Assembly (NCBI GenBank): GCA_046331545.1
Contig: JAXLQR010000002.1
Location: forward strand, 2,666,001 to 2,730,000
DNA: 64,000 nucleotides
Reading direction: 5' to 3'
Source: JADJVL01 sp046331545
GTDB lineage: Bacteria > Acidobacteriota > Holophagae > Holophagales > Holophagaceae
Numbering within the stretch: the stretch's first letter is position 1; each line of letters opens with the position of its first letter. The notes beneath the pieces were generated by a model that saw only the letters and a program-made list of their open reading frames with translations, ran no database searches and was not told the origin of the DNA. The position numbers and the translations under genes are program-made. Shown here in pieces: positions 38,962 through 47,753 of this stretch.

Positions 38962-41900
38962 ATGGACCCCCGAGGCGCCGCCATCGTCGGCATGGCCTGC
39001 GTGTTCCCGAAGGCGCCGGACCTGGCGGCCTACTGGCGCAACGTCCTGGCCGGCGTGGACGCCATCACCGACGTGCCCGCCCAGCGCTGGGACCCGGTCT
39101 TCTTCGATCCGGCCAGCTCGGCCCCCGACCGGTTCTACGTCCGGAAGGGCGGGTTCGTCGACGAGTTCGCGGACTTCGACGCCGGCGCCTTCGGTATCAT
39201 GCCGGTGGCCGCCCGGGGCGCGGAGCCGGAGCAGCTCCTCGCCCTCCAGTGCGCCGCCGCGGCGCTGAAGGACGCGGGCTACGCGGACCGCGACTTCCCG
39301 CGGGCCCGGGCCAGCGTGATCCTCGGCCGGGGCAACTACATCGGCGCCGCGACCTCCCGCCTCATCAACATCACCCGCGGGGCCCAGCAGCTCGTGGAAT
39401 CCCTCGCCATCCTGCTGCCGGAGCTGGGGCCCGGGAGGCTCGCGGAGCTGAAGCGGGAGTTCCAGTCCCGCTGCGGCGTCTACGGGCCGGACACCGCCAT
39501 CGGCCTCGTGCCGAACCTCCTGGCCTCGCGCATCGCCAACCGCCTCGACCTGCGCGGCGCGGCCTACACCCTCGACGCCGCCTGCGCCAGCGCGCTGGTG
39601 GCGGTGGACCACGCCCGCCGCGAGCTGGAGGCGGGCACCTCCGACCTGGTGCTCACCGGCGGCGTGCACCTCTGCCACGACCTCGTCTTCTGGAGCGTGT
39701 TCTGCCAGCTCGGCGCCCTCTCGCGCTCGGAGCGGATCCGCCCCTTCGACCGGCGCGCCGACGGCATCCTGATGGGCGAGGGCATCGGGCTCCTGGTCCT
39801 CAAGCGCCTGGAGGACGCCCAGCGGGACGGGGACCGGATCTACGCGGTGCTGCGGGGCACGGGCGTGTCCAGCGACGGGCGGGACGTGAGCCTCATGCTG
39901 CCGAGCGTGGAAGGCCAGGTGCTCGCCCTGGAGCGCGCCTGGCGCGCCGCGGGGCTGGAGCCGGCCAGCGCCGGCCTGGTGGAGGCCCACGGCACCGCGA
40001 CGCCCGCCGGGGACGCGGCGGAGCTGGAGACGCTGCGGCGCGTCTTCGGGCCCGCCGACCCCTCCCGGGAACGGAGCGTCCTCGGCTCGGTGAAGTCCAT
40101 GATCGGCCACGCCATGCCCGCCGCCGGCGCCGCCGGCCTCATCAAGGCGGCCCTGGCGGCCTACCACGGGGTGCGGCCGCCCACCCTCCACTGCGAGGAA
40201 CCCCACGCCGCCCTCGACGCCACCGCCTTCCGCACCCTCTCCGTCCCCGAGCCCTGGGAGGCCCCCCTGCGGCGGGCGGCGGTGAACGCCTTCGGGTTCG
40301 GGGGCGTCAACGCCCACGTGGTCCTGGAGGCCCCTGCCGCCGCGCGCGCCGACTTCCGCGCCCCGGTGGCGGAGCCGCCGGCCCCGGCGGCGCTGCTGCT
40401 GGCGGCGGAGGGGCCGGAGGCCCTCCTCGCGGCCCTGGACGCGGGCGGCAGCGGCGGGACGGGCCCCTGCCGCCTGGCGATCCTCGAGCCGACGCCCGCG
40501 CGCCTGGCCTCCGCGCGGAAGGCCGTGCGGGCGGGAAAGCCCCGCCACGGGCGGGACGGCGTGCACTTCTCGCCCCGGGGCCTCCTCGCGGACGGCGGGA
40601 AGGTGGCCTTCCTCTACCCCGGCGTGGAGGCGGGCTTCGAGCCGGACCTCGCCGGCCTGCCGGAGCGCTTCGGCCTCGAGGCCCCGGACTTCGGCGGCGA
40701 GGGCCTCGCCCACCAGGGCGCGGGGGTCATCCTCCTGAACCACTACCTCGCCCGGGTGGCCGCCGTCGCCGGGCTGCGCGCCGACATGGTGGCGGGCCAC
40801 AGCGTCGGCGAATGGTCGGCGATGATCGAGGCCGGCCTCTTCGAGGCCGCCGCCCTCCAGGCCTTCCTGGCGGCCCTCGAGCCCTCCATGCTCCGGGTGG
40901 CCGACGTGGCCTACCTCGCCGTGGGGGCCGGGGCGGACCGCGTGGGCCCCTGGCTCGAGGACCTGGAGGGCGTGGCGGTCTCCCACGACAACTGCCTCCA
41001 CCAGAGCATCCTCTGCGGCCCCGAGGCCGCCCTCGCCGAGGCGGCCCGGAGGCTGCGGGAGCACCGGGTGCTCTGCGAGACCCTGCCCTTCCGCTCGGGC
41101 TTCCACACCCGGGCCCTGGAGGGCCACGTCGAGGGCTACCTCGAGCACCTCGACCGCCTGGAGTTCCGGCCCGCCGCCCTGCCGCTCTGGTCCGCCACCA
41201 CCTGCCGCCCCTATCCCGCGGCGGCGTCCGAGATCCGCGCCCTCTTCCGCGAGCACCTCCTGCGCCCCGTGCGCTTCCGGGAGCTCCTGCTGGCCCTGCA
41301 CGGGGCCGGCGCCCGGGCCTTCGTGCAGGTGGGCACCGGCAGCCTCGCGGCCTTCGCCTCGGACACGCTGGCGGGGCTGCCCCATCTCGCGGTCTCCCTG
41401 CAGGCGGCCCGCCGCGGGGGCCTCGAGCAGCTCCAGCGGGCCTGCGCCGCGCTCTGGGTGGAAGGGGCGGAACCCGACCTGGCGCGGGTCGGCCTGGCGT
41501 CGAAGCCGGCCCGTCCGCTGCTGCGCCTGGAACTCGGGGTGCCCATGGTGCGCATGCCCCACCCGCCCCTGGCGCGGAGCGGCCCGCGCAGCCTGCCCGC
41601 GGGGCTGGACGCGGATCCCGTGCTGCGATCCTTCCAGGCGGCCCTCGCGGCGGTGGACACGGCGGGCGAGGAGGTCCTCGCGGCCTATGCCGGCCGTCCG
41701 GCGGAGGGCGCCCCTTCCCCCGGCGCCGCAGGACGGGTGGGCGTGGCGGGGCCCGCGGGGGCCGGCGTCCCGGCCAAGGTCCCGGTGCTTCCGTCCGAGG
41801 TCCCGGGCCCTGCCTCCGGGGCCCCGGGCTCCCAGGCCCCGGCGTCCGGCGCGGAGCCGGAGCCCGGAGTCCTCGAGGAGCCGCTGGTGGTGGGCCTCGA

Positions 41901-43317
41901 CCGCTACCCCGAGCTCCTGGACCACAGCCTGATCCCCCAGGCGCCCGGCTGGCCCGTGGCCGCGGACCGGGCCCCCGCCGCGCCCATGACCCTCTCCATC
42001 GCCCTCCTCCTGGAGGCCGCCGCGCGGTTCCGGCCGGGCCGCCTTCCCGTGGCCGTGGAGCGGGTGGCGGCGAGCACCTGGCTCCGCGCCGACCCCCCCA
42101 CGGAGACCCGCCTCCGCTGCGAGGCCCTCGACGCCGACCGGGTCCGGGTGCGCATCGAGGGCCACGTGGAGGGCGTGGTCACGCTGGCGGACCGCTACCC
42201 CGAGGCGCCGGGCCCATCGCGGGAGGGCCTCGGCGTTCTCGGCGAGTTCCCGGTCCCCATGGAGGCGGTGTACCGCGACGGCTGGCTCTTCCACGGACCG
42301 GGCTACCAGGGCATCGCCTCCATCGACGCCTGCGGGGAGCGGGGCATGCGCGGCACCCTGCGGGCGCTGCCGGCGAAGGGGGCCCTCCTCGACAACGCCG
42401 GGCAGCTCCTGGGGCTGTGGGTGATGCACACCTGCAGCAGCGACCAGCTCGCGATGCCCGTCCGCGTGGGGCGCATCGAGTTCTACGGCCCCGACCCCGT
42501 CCCGGGGGAGATGCTGGACTGCACGGTGTGGGTCCGCTCCCTGGGTCGCCGGGAGGTCCGCGCCGATCTCGACCTGGTGCGGGGCGGGCGGCTCTGGGCC
42601 CGGATCACCGGGTGGGAGGACTGGCGCTTCTTCACCGGGGGCCCGATCTTCGACGTCATGCGCCAGCCCGGGCGCTACCTCCTCGCCGCCGCCGACCCCG
42701 AGGGGTTCACGGTGCTGGAGGATCCGGGGTGGACCACCGCCACGCTGGAATTCCTCATGCGGCGCTTCTTCTCCTTCGCCGAGCTGGAGGCGATGGGCGG
42801 CCTGAAGCAGGCCCAGCGGCGGGCGGACTGGATGTACGGACGCATCGCCGCGAAGGACGCCGTCCGGCGCAGCCTCTTCCAGGCCGGGGCGGGGGAGGTG
42901 TTCCCCCTCGAGATCGGCATCGTCTCCGAGGCCTCGGGCCGCCCCCGGGTCACCGGCCGGGGCGAGGGCCTGCGCGTGAGCATCGCCCACAAGCCCGGCA
43001 TCGCGGTGGCCCTGGCCGTCGAGGACGGGGACCCGGGCATCGACGTGGAGGAGGTCGCCCCCCGCGGGGACGGCTTTGCGGCGCTGGCCTTCACGCCGGA
43101 GGAGCTGGCGCTGCTCCCGAGGGGGGACCGGGACGAGTGGCTCACGCGCTTCTGGTGCGCGAAGGAGGCCGTCGGGAAGGCCCGGGGCACCGGCCTCGGG
43201 GGCGATCCCCGATCCCTGCGGGTGGAGGCGGTGGAGGCGGAGGCTATCATGGTCTCCGGAAGCCGCGTCCAGACCCGCCGACGGGGTTCCCGCGTGGTGG
43301 CATGGACGATCCGATGA
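38962..43317 (+). CDS. Type I synthase subunit: KS-AT-DH-phosphopantetheinyl transferase
   Basis: The 1451-residue protein starts at the ATG at 38962 (GGAG upstream), 25 bp after the first synthase. It has a KS with Cys in DAACASALV (about residue 205), HGTATPAGD (343) and GSVKSMIGH (375). An AT-like domain follows with GHSVGEW (611) but YPGVEAGF in place of the usual PGQGSQ. A hot-dog dehydratase shows LDHSLIPQAPGWP (985) and DNAGQLLGLW (1143). The C-terminal Sfp-type transferase shows GIDVEEV (1360) and WCAKEAVGKARGTG (1397), which would load the ACPs of both proteins. KS-AT...DH-PPTase is the order seen in enediyne-type synthases, here split over two genes. Its ATGA stop overlaps the ACP gene. 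Confidence 0.92.
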   Translation: MDPRGAAIVGMACVFPKAPDLAAYWRNVLAGVDAITDVPAQRWDPVFFDPASSAPDRFYVRKGGFVDEFADFDAGAFGIMPVAARGAEPEQLLALQCAAAALKDAGYADRDFPRARASVILGRGNYIGAATSRLINITRGAQQLVESLAILLPELGPGRLAELKREFQSRCGVYGPDTAIGLVPNLLASRIANRLDLRGAAYTLDAACASALVAVDHARRELEAGTSDLVLTGGVHLCHDLVFWSVFCQLGALSRSERIRPFDRRADGILMGEGIGLLVLKRLEDAQRDGDRIYAVLRGTGVSSDGRDVSLMLPSVEGQVLALERAWRAAGLEPASAGLVEAHGTATPAGDAAELETLRRVFGPADPSRERSVLGSVKSMIGHAMPAAGAAGLIKAALAAYHGVRPPTLHCEEPHAALDATAFRTLSVPEPWEAPLRRAAVNAFGFGGVNAHVVLEAPAAARADFRAPVAEPPAPAALLLAAEGPEALLAALDAGGSGGTGPCRLAILEPTPARLASARKAVRAGKPRHGRDGVHFSPRGLLADGGKVAFLYPGVEAGFEPDLAGLPERFGLEAPDFGGEGLAHQGAGVILLNHYLARVAAVAGLRADMVAGHSVGEWSAMIEAGLFEAAALQAFLAALEPSMLRVADVAYLAVGAGADRVGPWLEDLEGVAVSHDNCLHQSILCGPEAALAEAARRLREHRVLCETLPFRSGFHTRALEGHVEGYLEHLDRLEFRPAALPLWSATTCRPYPAAASEIRALFREHLLRPVRFRELLLALHGAGARAFVQVGTGSLAAFASDTLAGLPHLAVSLQAARRGGLEQLQRACAALWVEGAEPDLARVGLASKPARPLLRLELGVPMVRMPHPPLARSGPRSLPAGLDADPVLRSFQAALAAVDTAGEEVLAAYAGRPAEGAPSPGAAGRVGVAGPAGAGVPAKVPVLPSEVPGPASGAPGSQAPASGAEPEPGVLEEPLVVGLDRYPELLDHSLIPQAPGWPVAADRAPAAPMTLSIALLLEAAARFRPGRLPVAVERVAASTWLRADPPTETRLRCEALDADRVRVRIEGHVEGVVTLADRYPEAPGPSREGLGVLGEFPVPMEAVYRDGWLFHGPGYQGIASIDACGERGMRGTLRALPAKGALLDNAGQLLGLWVMHTCSSDQLAMPVRVGRIEFYGPDPVPGEMLDCTVWVRSLGRREVRADLDLVRGGRLWARITGWEDWRFFTGGPIFDVMRQPGRYLLAAADPEGFTVLEDPGWTTATLEFLMRRFFSFAELEAMGGLKQAQRRADWMYGRIAAKDAVRRSLFQAGAGEVFPLEIGIVSEASGRPRVTGRGEGLRVSIAHKPGIAVALAVEDGDPGIDVEEVAPRGDGFAALAFTPEELALLPRGDRDEWLTRFWCAKEAVGKARGTGLGGDPRSLRVEAVEAEAIMVSGSRVQTRRRGSRVVAWTIR

Positions 43318-43610
43318 GCACACTCGAAGCGCACAAGACCGAGGCCCTCCAGGCCATCACCGCCATGGTCCAGGAGGTCATCGGCGAGGATTGGGTGAAG
43401 GAGACGCCCATCACCTTCGAGACGAGCTTCACCCACGACCTGGAGCTGGAGAGCATCGAGCTGGTCGCCCTCTCCGAGAAGCTGCAGGCGCGCTACGGGG
43501 CCACCATCGACTTCCCGGCCTGGCTCTCGGCCATGGAGCTGGAGCAGATCATCGCGCTGAAGGTCGGGGACCTCGCGGAGTACATCGCCGAATGCCAGTC
43601 GAAGTCCTAG
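43314..43610 (+). CDS. Acyl carrier protein
   Basis: The 98-residue acidic protein has the carrier motif DLELESIELV, in which the serine of LES would carry phosphopantetheine. It begins at the ATG at 43314, overlapping the synthase stop (ATGA), and its 3' end overlaps the next gene by 19 bp. It could accept the finished chain or supply a starter. The embedded PPTase upstream is the likely activating enzyme. Confidence 0.88.
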   Translation: MSTLEAHKTEALQAITAMVQEVIGEDWVKETPITFETSFTHDLELESIELVALSEKLQARYGATIDFPAWLSAMELEQIIALKVGDLAEYIAECQSKS

Positions 43611-44359
43611 GCGGGCTCCGGACCCACGTCCAGACCCTCGGCCACGGCGGCCCCGCCGTGGTGATGCTCCACGGCATGTTCATCGGCTCCATCGCGAGCT
43701 GGTACTTCTCCATCGCGCCGATCCTCGCCGCGGGCCGCCGGGTGGTGATGTACGACCTGCGCGGCCACGGGATGACCGAACGCACCGGCGGGGGCTACGG
43801 CCTCTCCGCCATGGCGGAGCACCTGGACGCGGTGGTGGACCGCTTCGGCGGCGGCGGGCCCGTGCACCTCGTGGGCCACAGCTACGGGGGGGCCATCGCG
43901 CTGCGCTACGGGGTGGACCGTCCCGGGAAGGTGGGCCGGCTCGCGGTGGTGGAGGCGCCCCTACCGGTGCTCACCCCGGAGCACGTGGAGGCCATGAAGG
44001 ACAAGGACGGGAGGGCCGCGGTGGAGATGATGCCGCCCTGGCAGCAGCACGCCTTCCTCACCGGCGGACGCCGGGCCCGGCGGCTCGCGGACCGGGGCAT
44101 CGCCCTCCTCTCGGGGACCGCCATGGTGGAGGAGCTGCTGGCCGACGCCGACATCCCGGACGAGGTCCTGGCGGCCTACCCGGGCGAGGTGCTCCTCTGC
44201 TACGCGAGCGACACCGCCCCGCGCATGACGGAGACCCTCGGCCGCCTCGGCCGCGTGATGCCCGGGGCGAGGCCGCGGGTCCTGGACGCGAGCCACTACC
44301 TGCACCGGGACGCGCCGGAGGCCCTGGCGGAGGTCATCCGGGAGTTCCTGGATGCGTGA
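43592..44359 (+). CDS. Alpha/beta hydrolase 1 of synthase operon
   Basis: The 255-residue protein has an alpha/beta-hydrolase core: HGMF oxyanion region, DLRGHGMT, nucleophile elbow GHSYGG with the serine near residue 99, and a terminal His in DASHYLHRDAP. The ATG at 43592 lies inside the ACP gene. In this place it may release or transfer the acyl chain from the ACP (thioesterase-like), which is inference. The adjacent hydrolase is a diverged paralogue. Confidence 0.88.
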   Translation: MPVEVLGGLRTHVQTLGHGGPAVVMLHGMFIGSIASWYFSIAPILAAGRRVVMYDLRGHGMTERTGGGYGLSAMAEHLDAVVDRFGGGGPVHLVGHSYGGAIALRYGVDRPGKVGRLAVVEAPLPVLTPEHVEAMKDKDGRAAVEMMPPWQQHAFLTGGRRARRLADRGIALLSGTAMVEELLADADIPDEVLAAYPGEVLLCYASDTAPRMTETLGRLGRVMPGARPRVLDASHYLHRDAPEALAEVIREFLDA

Positions 44360-45224
44360 GGTCGTGGCCGGCGGCCTGCGCTTCAACGTGGTGACCCTGG
44401 GCGAGTCGGGGCCGGTGCTCGCCATGGTGCACGGGCTGGTCCTCGACAACCACAGCAGCTTCTACCTCACCCTCGCCCCGGCCCTGGCCCGCCGCGCCCG
44501 GCTGGTGCTCTACGACCTCCGCGGCCACGGGCGGAGCGAGCAGCCCGCGGAGGGCTACGCCCTGGACGACATGGCGTCGGACCTGTTCGGGGTGCTGGAC
44601 GCCCTGGGGCACCGCGAGCCCGCCATCCTCCTGGGCCACAGCTACGGAGGCCAGGTCGCCCTGCGGGCCGCCTCCCGCCGGCCCGACCGCGTGCGGGGCC
44701 TGGTGCTCCTGGAGTCCCACAGCGGGGAGGCGGAGCTGGGGGCGCGCATGGCGGAGACGCTGGCCCTCCAGGGCGAGGCGCGACGGGAGAAGGTGAAGGA
44801 GCTGTTCGGCCACTGGCTCGCCAAGCACCAGGCCCGCGGGCACGTGGACCCCGGCGTCGCCGCCGCGCACGGCGCCCTGGACGCGGACGGCGCGGCGAGC
44901 CTGCGGCAGCTCGCGCGGCTGGAACGGCGCCGGCGCAGCCCCATGGTGGCGACGGCCGAGGCCCTCCGGGACCGGACGACCCTGGCCCAGGACCTGGCCG
45001 CCACGGCGCCCCTGGAGGCTCGGGACCTGGCCCGCATCGCCTGCCCGACGCTGGCGATCTACGGCGCGGACTCGGAGATCCTGGCCGACGGCCGGCGCCT
45101 GGCGGCCCTCCTGCCGGCCTGCCGGATGGTGGAGGTGGAGGGCTGCGGCCACGGCCTGCTCTACCAGGCCACCGAGCGCCTGCGCGCCGAGATCCTGGAC
45201 TGGCTGGCGCAGGTCGCGCCATGA
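44352..45224 (+). CDS. Alpha/beta hydrolase 2 of synthase operon
   Basis: The 290-residue protein has DLRGHGRSEQP, the elbow GHSYGGQ (serine near residue 98), an acid residue in YGADSEIL and a terminal His in GCGHGLLYQ, so the triad is complete. It overlaps the preceding hydrolase by 8 bp and the glycosyltransferase by 4 bp. Both hydrolases being kept suggests two different ester or thioester steps. Confidence 0.88.
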   Translation: MREVVAGGLRFNVVTLGESGPVLAMVHGLVLDNHSSFYLTLAPALARRARLVLYDLRGHGRSEQPAEGYALDDMASDLFGVLDALGHREPAILLGHSYGGQVALRAASRRPDRVRGLVLLESHSGEAELGARMAETLALQGEARREKVKELFGHWLAKHQARGHVDPGVAAAHGALDADGAASLRQLARLERRRRSPMVATAEALRDRTTLAQDLAATAPLEARDLARIACPTLAIYGADSEILADGRRLAALLPACRMVEVEGCGHGLLYQATERLRAEILDWLAQVAP

Positions 45225-46372
45225 GCCGCGTCCTCTTCGTCGTCCCGCCCTTCCCGTCCCACATCTTCCCCACCCTGGCCCTGGCCCGGGAGCTCGAGCG
45301 CCGGGGCCACGAGCCGGCGTGGGTGTGCTACCGCGCCCTCCTCGGGGTCCTGCCCCCCGGCGCGCGGGTCCACGTCCTGGACTCCCCGGTGTCCGCCGAG
45401 GCGGTGGCGGAGGTGCAGCGGCAGGCCGGCGCCCCCTGGCTGGAGGGCCTGCGGGTCTTCTTCGAGGCGGTGGTGTTCCCCATGGCCCGGGACATGCTGC
45501 CCGGCGTGGAGGCCGCCGTGGACGCCTTCCGGCCCGACCTCCTCGTGGCAGACCAGCAGTGCACGGCCGGAGCCCTGGCGGCCCGGCGCCGGGGCCTGCC
45601 CTGGGCCACGCTCTCCACCAGCGCGGCGCTGCTGGGGAGCCCCCTGCAGGCCTACCCGAAGGTGGAGGCCTGGCTCGTCTCGCGCTTCGAGGCCCTGCAG
45701 CGGGAGGCCGGCCTGGAGCCCGTCCGCTGGCCGGACCGCTCGGAGCGCCTGGTGCTGCTGACCGTCTCCCGGCGCTTCGCCGGCGAGGGAAGCGTCCACC
45801 CTCCCAGCCACCGCTTCGTGGGGCCGCTGCTGGAGGCCCGGCCGGCCCAGGGCTCCTTCCCCTGGGAGGCGCTGGGGCCTGGGCCCCGGATCTACGCGGG
45901 CCTCGGCACCCTGTTCACCTTCAAGGGGGCCGGGTTCTACCGGGCCCTGGTGGAGGCCCTCGGCGACGCCGAAGTCCAGGTGGTCGTGTCCGATCCCGAC
46001 GGCCTGCTGCCGGCGGCCCCGGCGAACTTCCTCGTGCGCCGCTGGGTTCCGCTGCTGGACCTCTACCCCCGGCTGGACGCGGTGATCACCCACGCGGGCA
46101 CCACGATCCTGGAGGCCTTCGTCCACGGCCTGCCGGCGGTGGCCACGCCGATCACCCAGGACCAGGGCACCTACGCGGGCCTCGCCGCCGCCACCGGAGC
46201 CGCGATCCGCCTTCCCTTCAACCGGCTCCGGGCGGCGGAGCTGCGCGGGGCCGTCGAGGCGGTGCTAGGGGACCCCGCCTACCGGGCCGCCGCGGAAGGG
46301 ATGCGGGACTCCCTGCGGGCCGCCGGAGGCGCCCCCGCGGCGGTGGACGCGCTGGAGGAGCTGCTGGCCTGA
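45221..46372 (+). CDS. GT1-family (MGT/UGT-like) glycosyltransferase
   Basis: The 383-residue protein has the GT-B fold of macrolide/lipid glycosyltransferases: an N-terminal acceptor domain starting VLFVVPPFPSHIFPTLALA, and a C-terminal nucleotide-sugar domain with VRRWVPLLDLYPRLDAVITH, AGTTILEAFVHGLPAVATPI and QDQGTYA. It would add a sugar to a hydrophobic acceptor, plausibly the synthase product. It is the last gene of the overlapping operon. An inverted repeat 6 bp downstream may end transcription. Confidence 0.9.
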   Translation: MSRVLFVVPPFPSHIFPTLALARELERRGHEPAWVCYRALLGVLPPGARVHVLDSPVSAEAVAEVQRQAGAPWLEGLRVFFEAVVFPMARDMLPGVEAAVDAFRPDLLVADQQCTAGALAARRRGLPWATLSTSAALLGSPLQAYPKVEAWLVSRFEALQREAGLEPVRWPDRSERLVLLTVSRRFAGEGSVHPPSHRFVGPLLEARPAQGSFPWEALGPGPRIYAGLGTLFTFKGAGFYRALVEALGDAEVQVVVSDPDGLLPAAPANFLVRRWVPLLDLYPRLDAVITHAGTTILEAFVHGLPAVATPITQDQGTYAGLAAATGAAIRLPFNRLRAAELRGAVEAVLGDPAYRAAAEGMRDSLRAAGGAPAAVDALEELLA

Positions 46373-46377
46373 GCGGC

Positions 46378-46410
46378 GGGCGGCGCCAGCTTCAGGGCGC
46401 GGCGCCGCCC
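46378..46410. terminator. Inverted repeat between convergent genes
   Basis: Perfect 10-bp arms (GGGCGGCGCC and GGCGCCGCCC) with a 13-nt loop lie between the glycosyltransferase stop and the end of the permease gene. There is no T-tract, so termination strength is uncertain. Confidence 0.45.
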
Positions 46411-47753
46411 AGGCGCCTGCCCAGGCGGAAGAGGGGCCAGCCCAGCAGGAGGATCGCGAGCCCCGCGAGGGCGAGGCGGGTCTCGGTGGCCAGGACGTGG
46501 AGGCAGACGCCCAGGAGGGCCAGGAGGTAGAGGGCGGGGAGGAAGGGGTGGCCGGGCACGGTGAAGCCCCCGTCCCCGGCGCCGCGGCGCCTCAGCGCAA
46601 AGAGGGTGGAGGCCACCACCACGAGGGTGAGGGCGTCGGTGAAGATCACGTAGCTGAGCAGCTTCTCGAAGGAGCCCAGGAGGAAGGCGGGGAGGAGCAT
46701 GGTGGCGCCGAAGAAGAGGAGGCCCGCCTCGAGGGTCTGGGTGCGCGGGTTCACCTTCAGGAAGGCCCTGGGCAGCACGCCGTCCTGGGCCATGGCGTAG
46801 AAGTTCCGGGGCATCTGGAGGATGGTCGCGTTCACGAAGCCCGCGGCGGACAGGAAGATCGCGAGGGAGACCGCGGCCTCGCCCCTCGGGCCCAGGGCGG
46901 CCTTCGCGAGGGCGGCGGCCACGAGCCTCGCGCCGGCCACGCCGTCGATGCCCAGGGTCCGCGCGTAGGCCAGGTTCAGCAGGAGGTAGAGGGCCACCAC
47001 CGTGAGCATCCCGGCGGTGATGGCGAGGGGGAAGCGGCGCCGGGCGTCCTTCACGTCGGCGCCCAGGTTCATGGTCATGTGGTAGCCGCCGTAGGCGTAG
47101 AAGCAGGGCACGAGGGCCGCCGCCAGGCGCGGCGCCCAGGGCGAGGCGGCGGCAGGCCGGGCGGCCGCCGCCGGGGCGGCCGGCGCCAGGGCGAAGGCCA
47201 GGGCGGCCAGGGCCAGCATCAGCGCGATCTTGAGGACGGAGAGGACGTTCTGGGTGCGGGCGCCGCTGCGGATGCCGAGGAAGTTGAGGACCAGGAGGAC
47301 GAGCATCAGGGCGCAGGCCAGGGGCAGCGTCGCGCGGGGGCCGAGCCAGGCCGCGGGCAGCACCAGGGGCGCGAGGTACTCGGCGCCGATGAAGGCCACG
47401 CCGGCCGCCCCCGCGCCCTGCATGAGGGCCTGGGCCCAGTTCAGCATGAAGGCGAGGGCGGGGCTGTAGCAGTCGGCCACCACGCGGTAGTAGCCGCCGG
47501 CCCGGGGGTGGCGGGAGCCGATCTCGGCGAAGACCAGGGCGCCCGCGAGGCTGATGAGGCCGCCGGCGATCCAGGCGGTGAAGAACAGGAGGCGGCTCCC
47601 CGTGGCCCCCGCGACGAGGGCCGGCGTGCGGAAGATGCCGATGCCCACCACGAGGCTGAAGACCACCATCGCGGTGTCGAAGGTGCCGAGGCGGGCCTCG
47701 ATGGCGGCGGGGGTGCCGGCGGCGGGCGTCCCGGCGACGGGCTCATCCGCCAC
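46392..47753 (-). CDS. APC-superfamily amino acid permease
   Basis: The 453-residue protein has about 12 hydrophobic segments and the APC start motif MVVFSLVVGIGIFRTPALV, where the GIGIF loop lines the substrate site. EIGSRHPRAGGYY follows, also typical of the family. It imports amino acids; the substrate cannot be told. Its start overlaps the end of the aminotransferase gene by 11 bp, so both are made from one transcript and could act on the same amino acid. Confidence 0.9.
   Translation of the reverse strand: MADEPVAGTPAAGTPAAIEARLGTFDTAMVVFSLVVGIGIFRTPALVAGATGSRLLFFTAWIAGGLISLAGALVFAEIGSRHPRAGGYYRVVADCYSPALAFMLNWAQALMQGAGAAGVAFIGAEYLAPLVLPAAWLGPRATLPLACALMLVLLVLNFLGIRSGARTQNVLSVLKIALMLALAALAFALAPAAPAAAARPAAASPWAPRLAAALVPCFYAYGGYHMTMNLGADVKDARRRFPLAITAGMLTVVALYLLLNLAYARTLGIDGVAGARLVAAALAKAALGPRGEAAVSLAIFLSAAGFVNATILQMPRNFYAMAQDGVLPRAFLKVNPRTQTLEAGLLFFGATMLLPAFLLGSFEKLLSYVIFTDALTLVVVASTLFALRRRGAGDGGFTVPGHPFLPALYLLALLGVCLHVLATETRLALAGLAILLLGWPLFRLGRRLGGAAP

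Noticed and set aside
31371..38993. 2540-codon open frame antisense to the synthase genes
   Set aside because: Very GC-rich DNA with codon bias leaves antisense frames open; the translation is Arg/Gly/Ala-rich without any domain, while the plus strand has a full synthase.
38827..43323. 1498-codon antisense frame opposite the second synthase
   Set aside because: Same GC-bias artefact; no recognisable motif or ribosome site.
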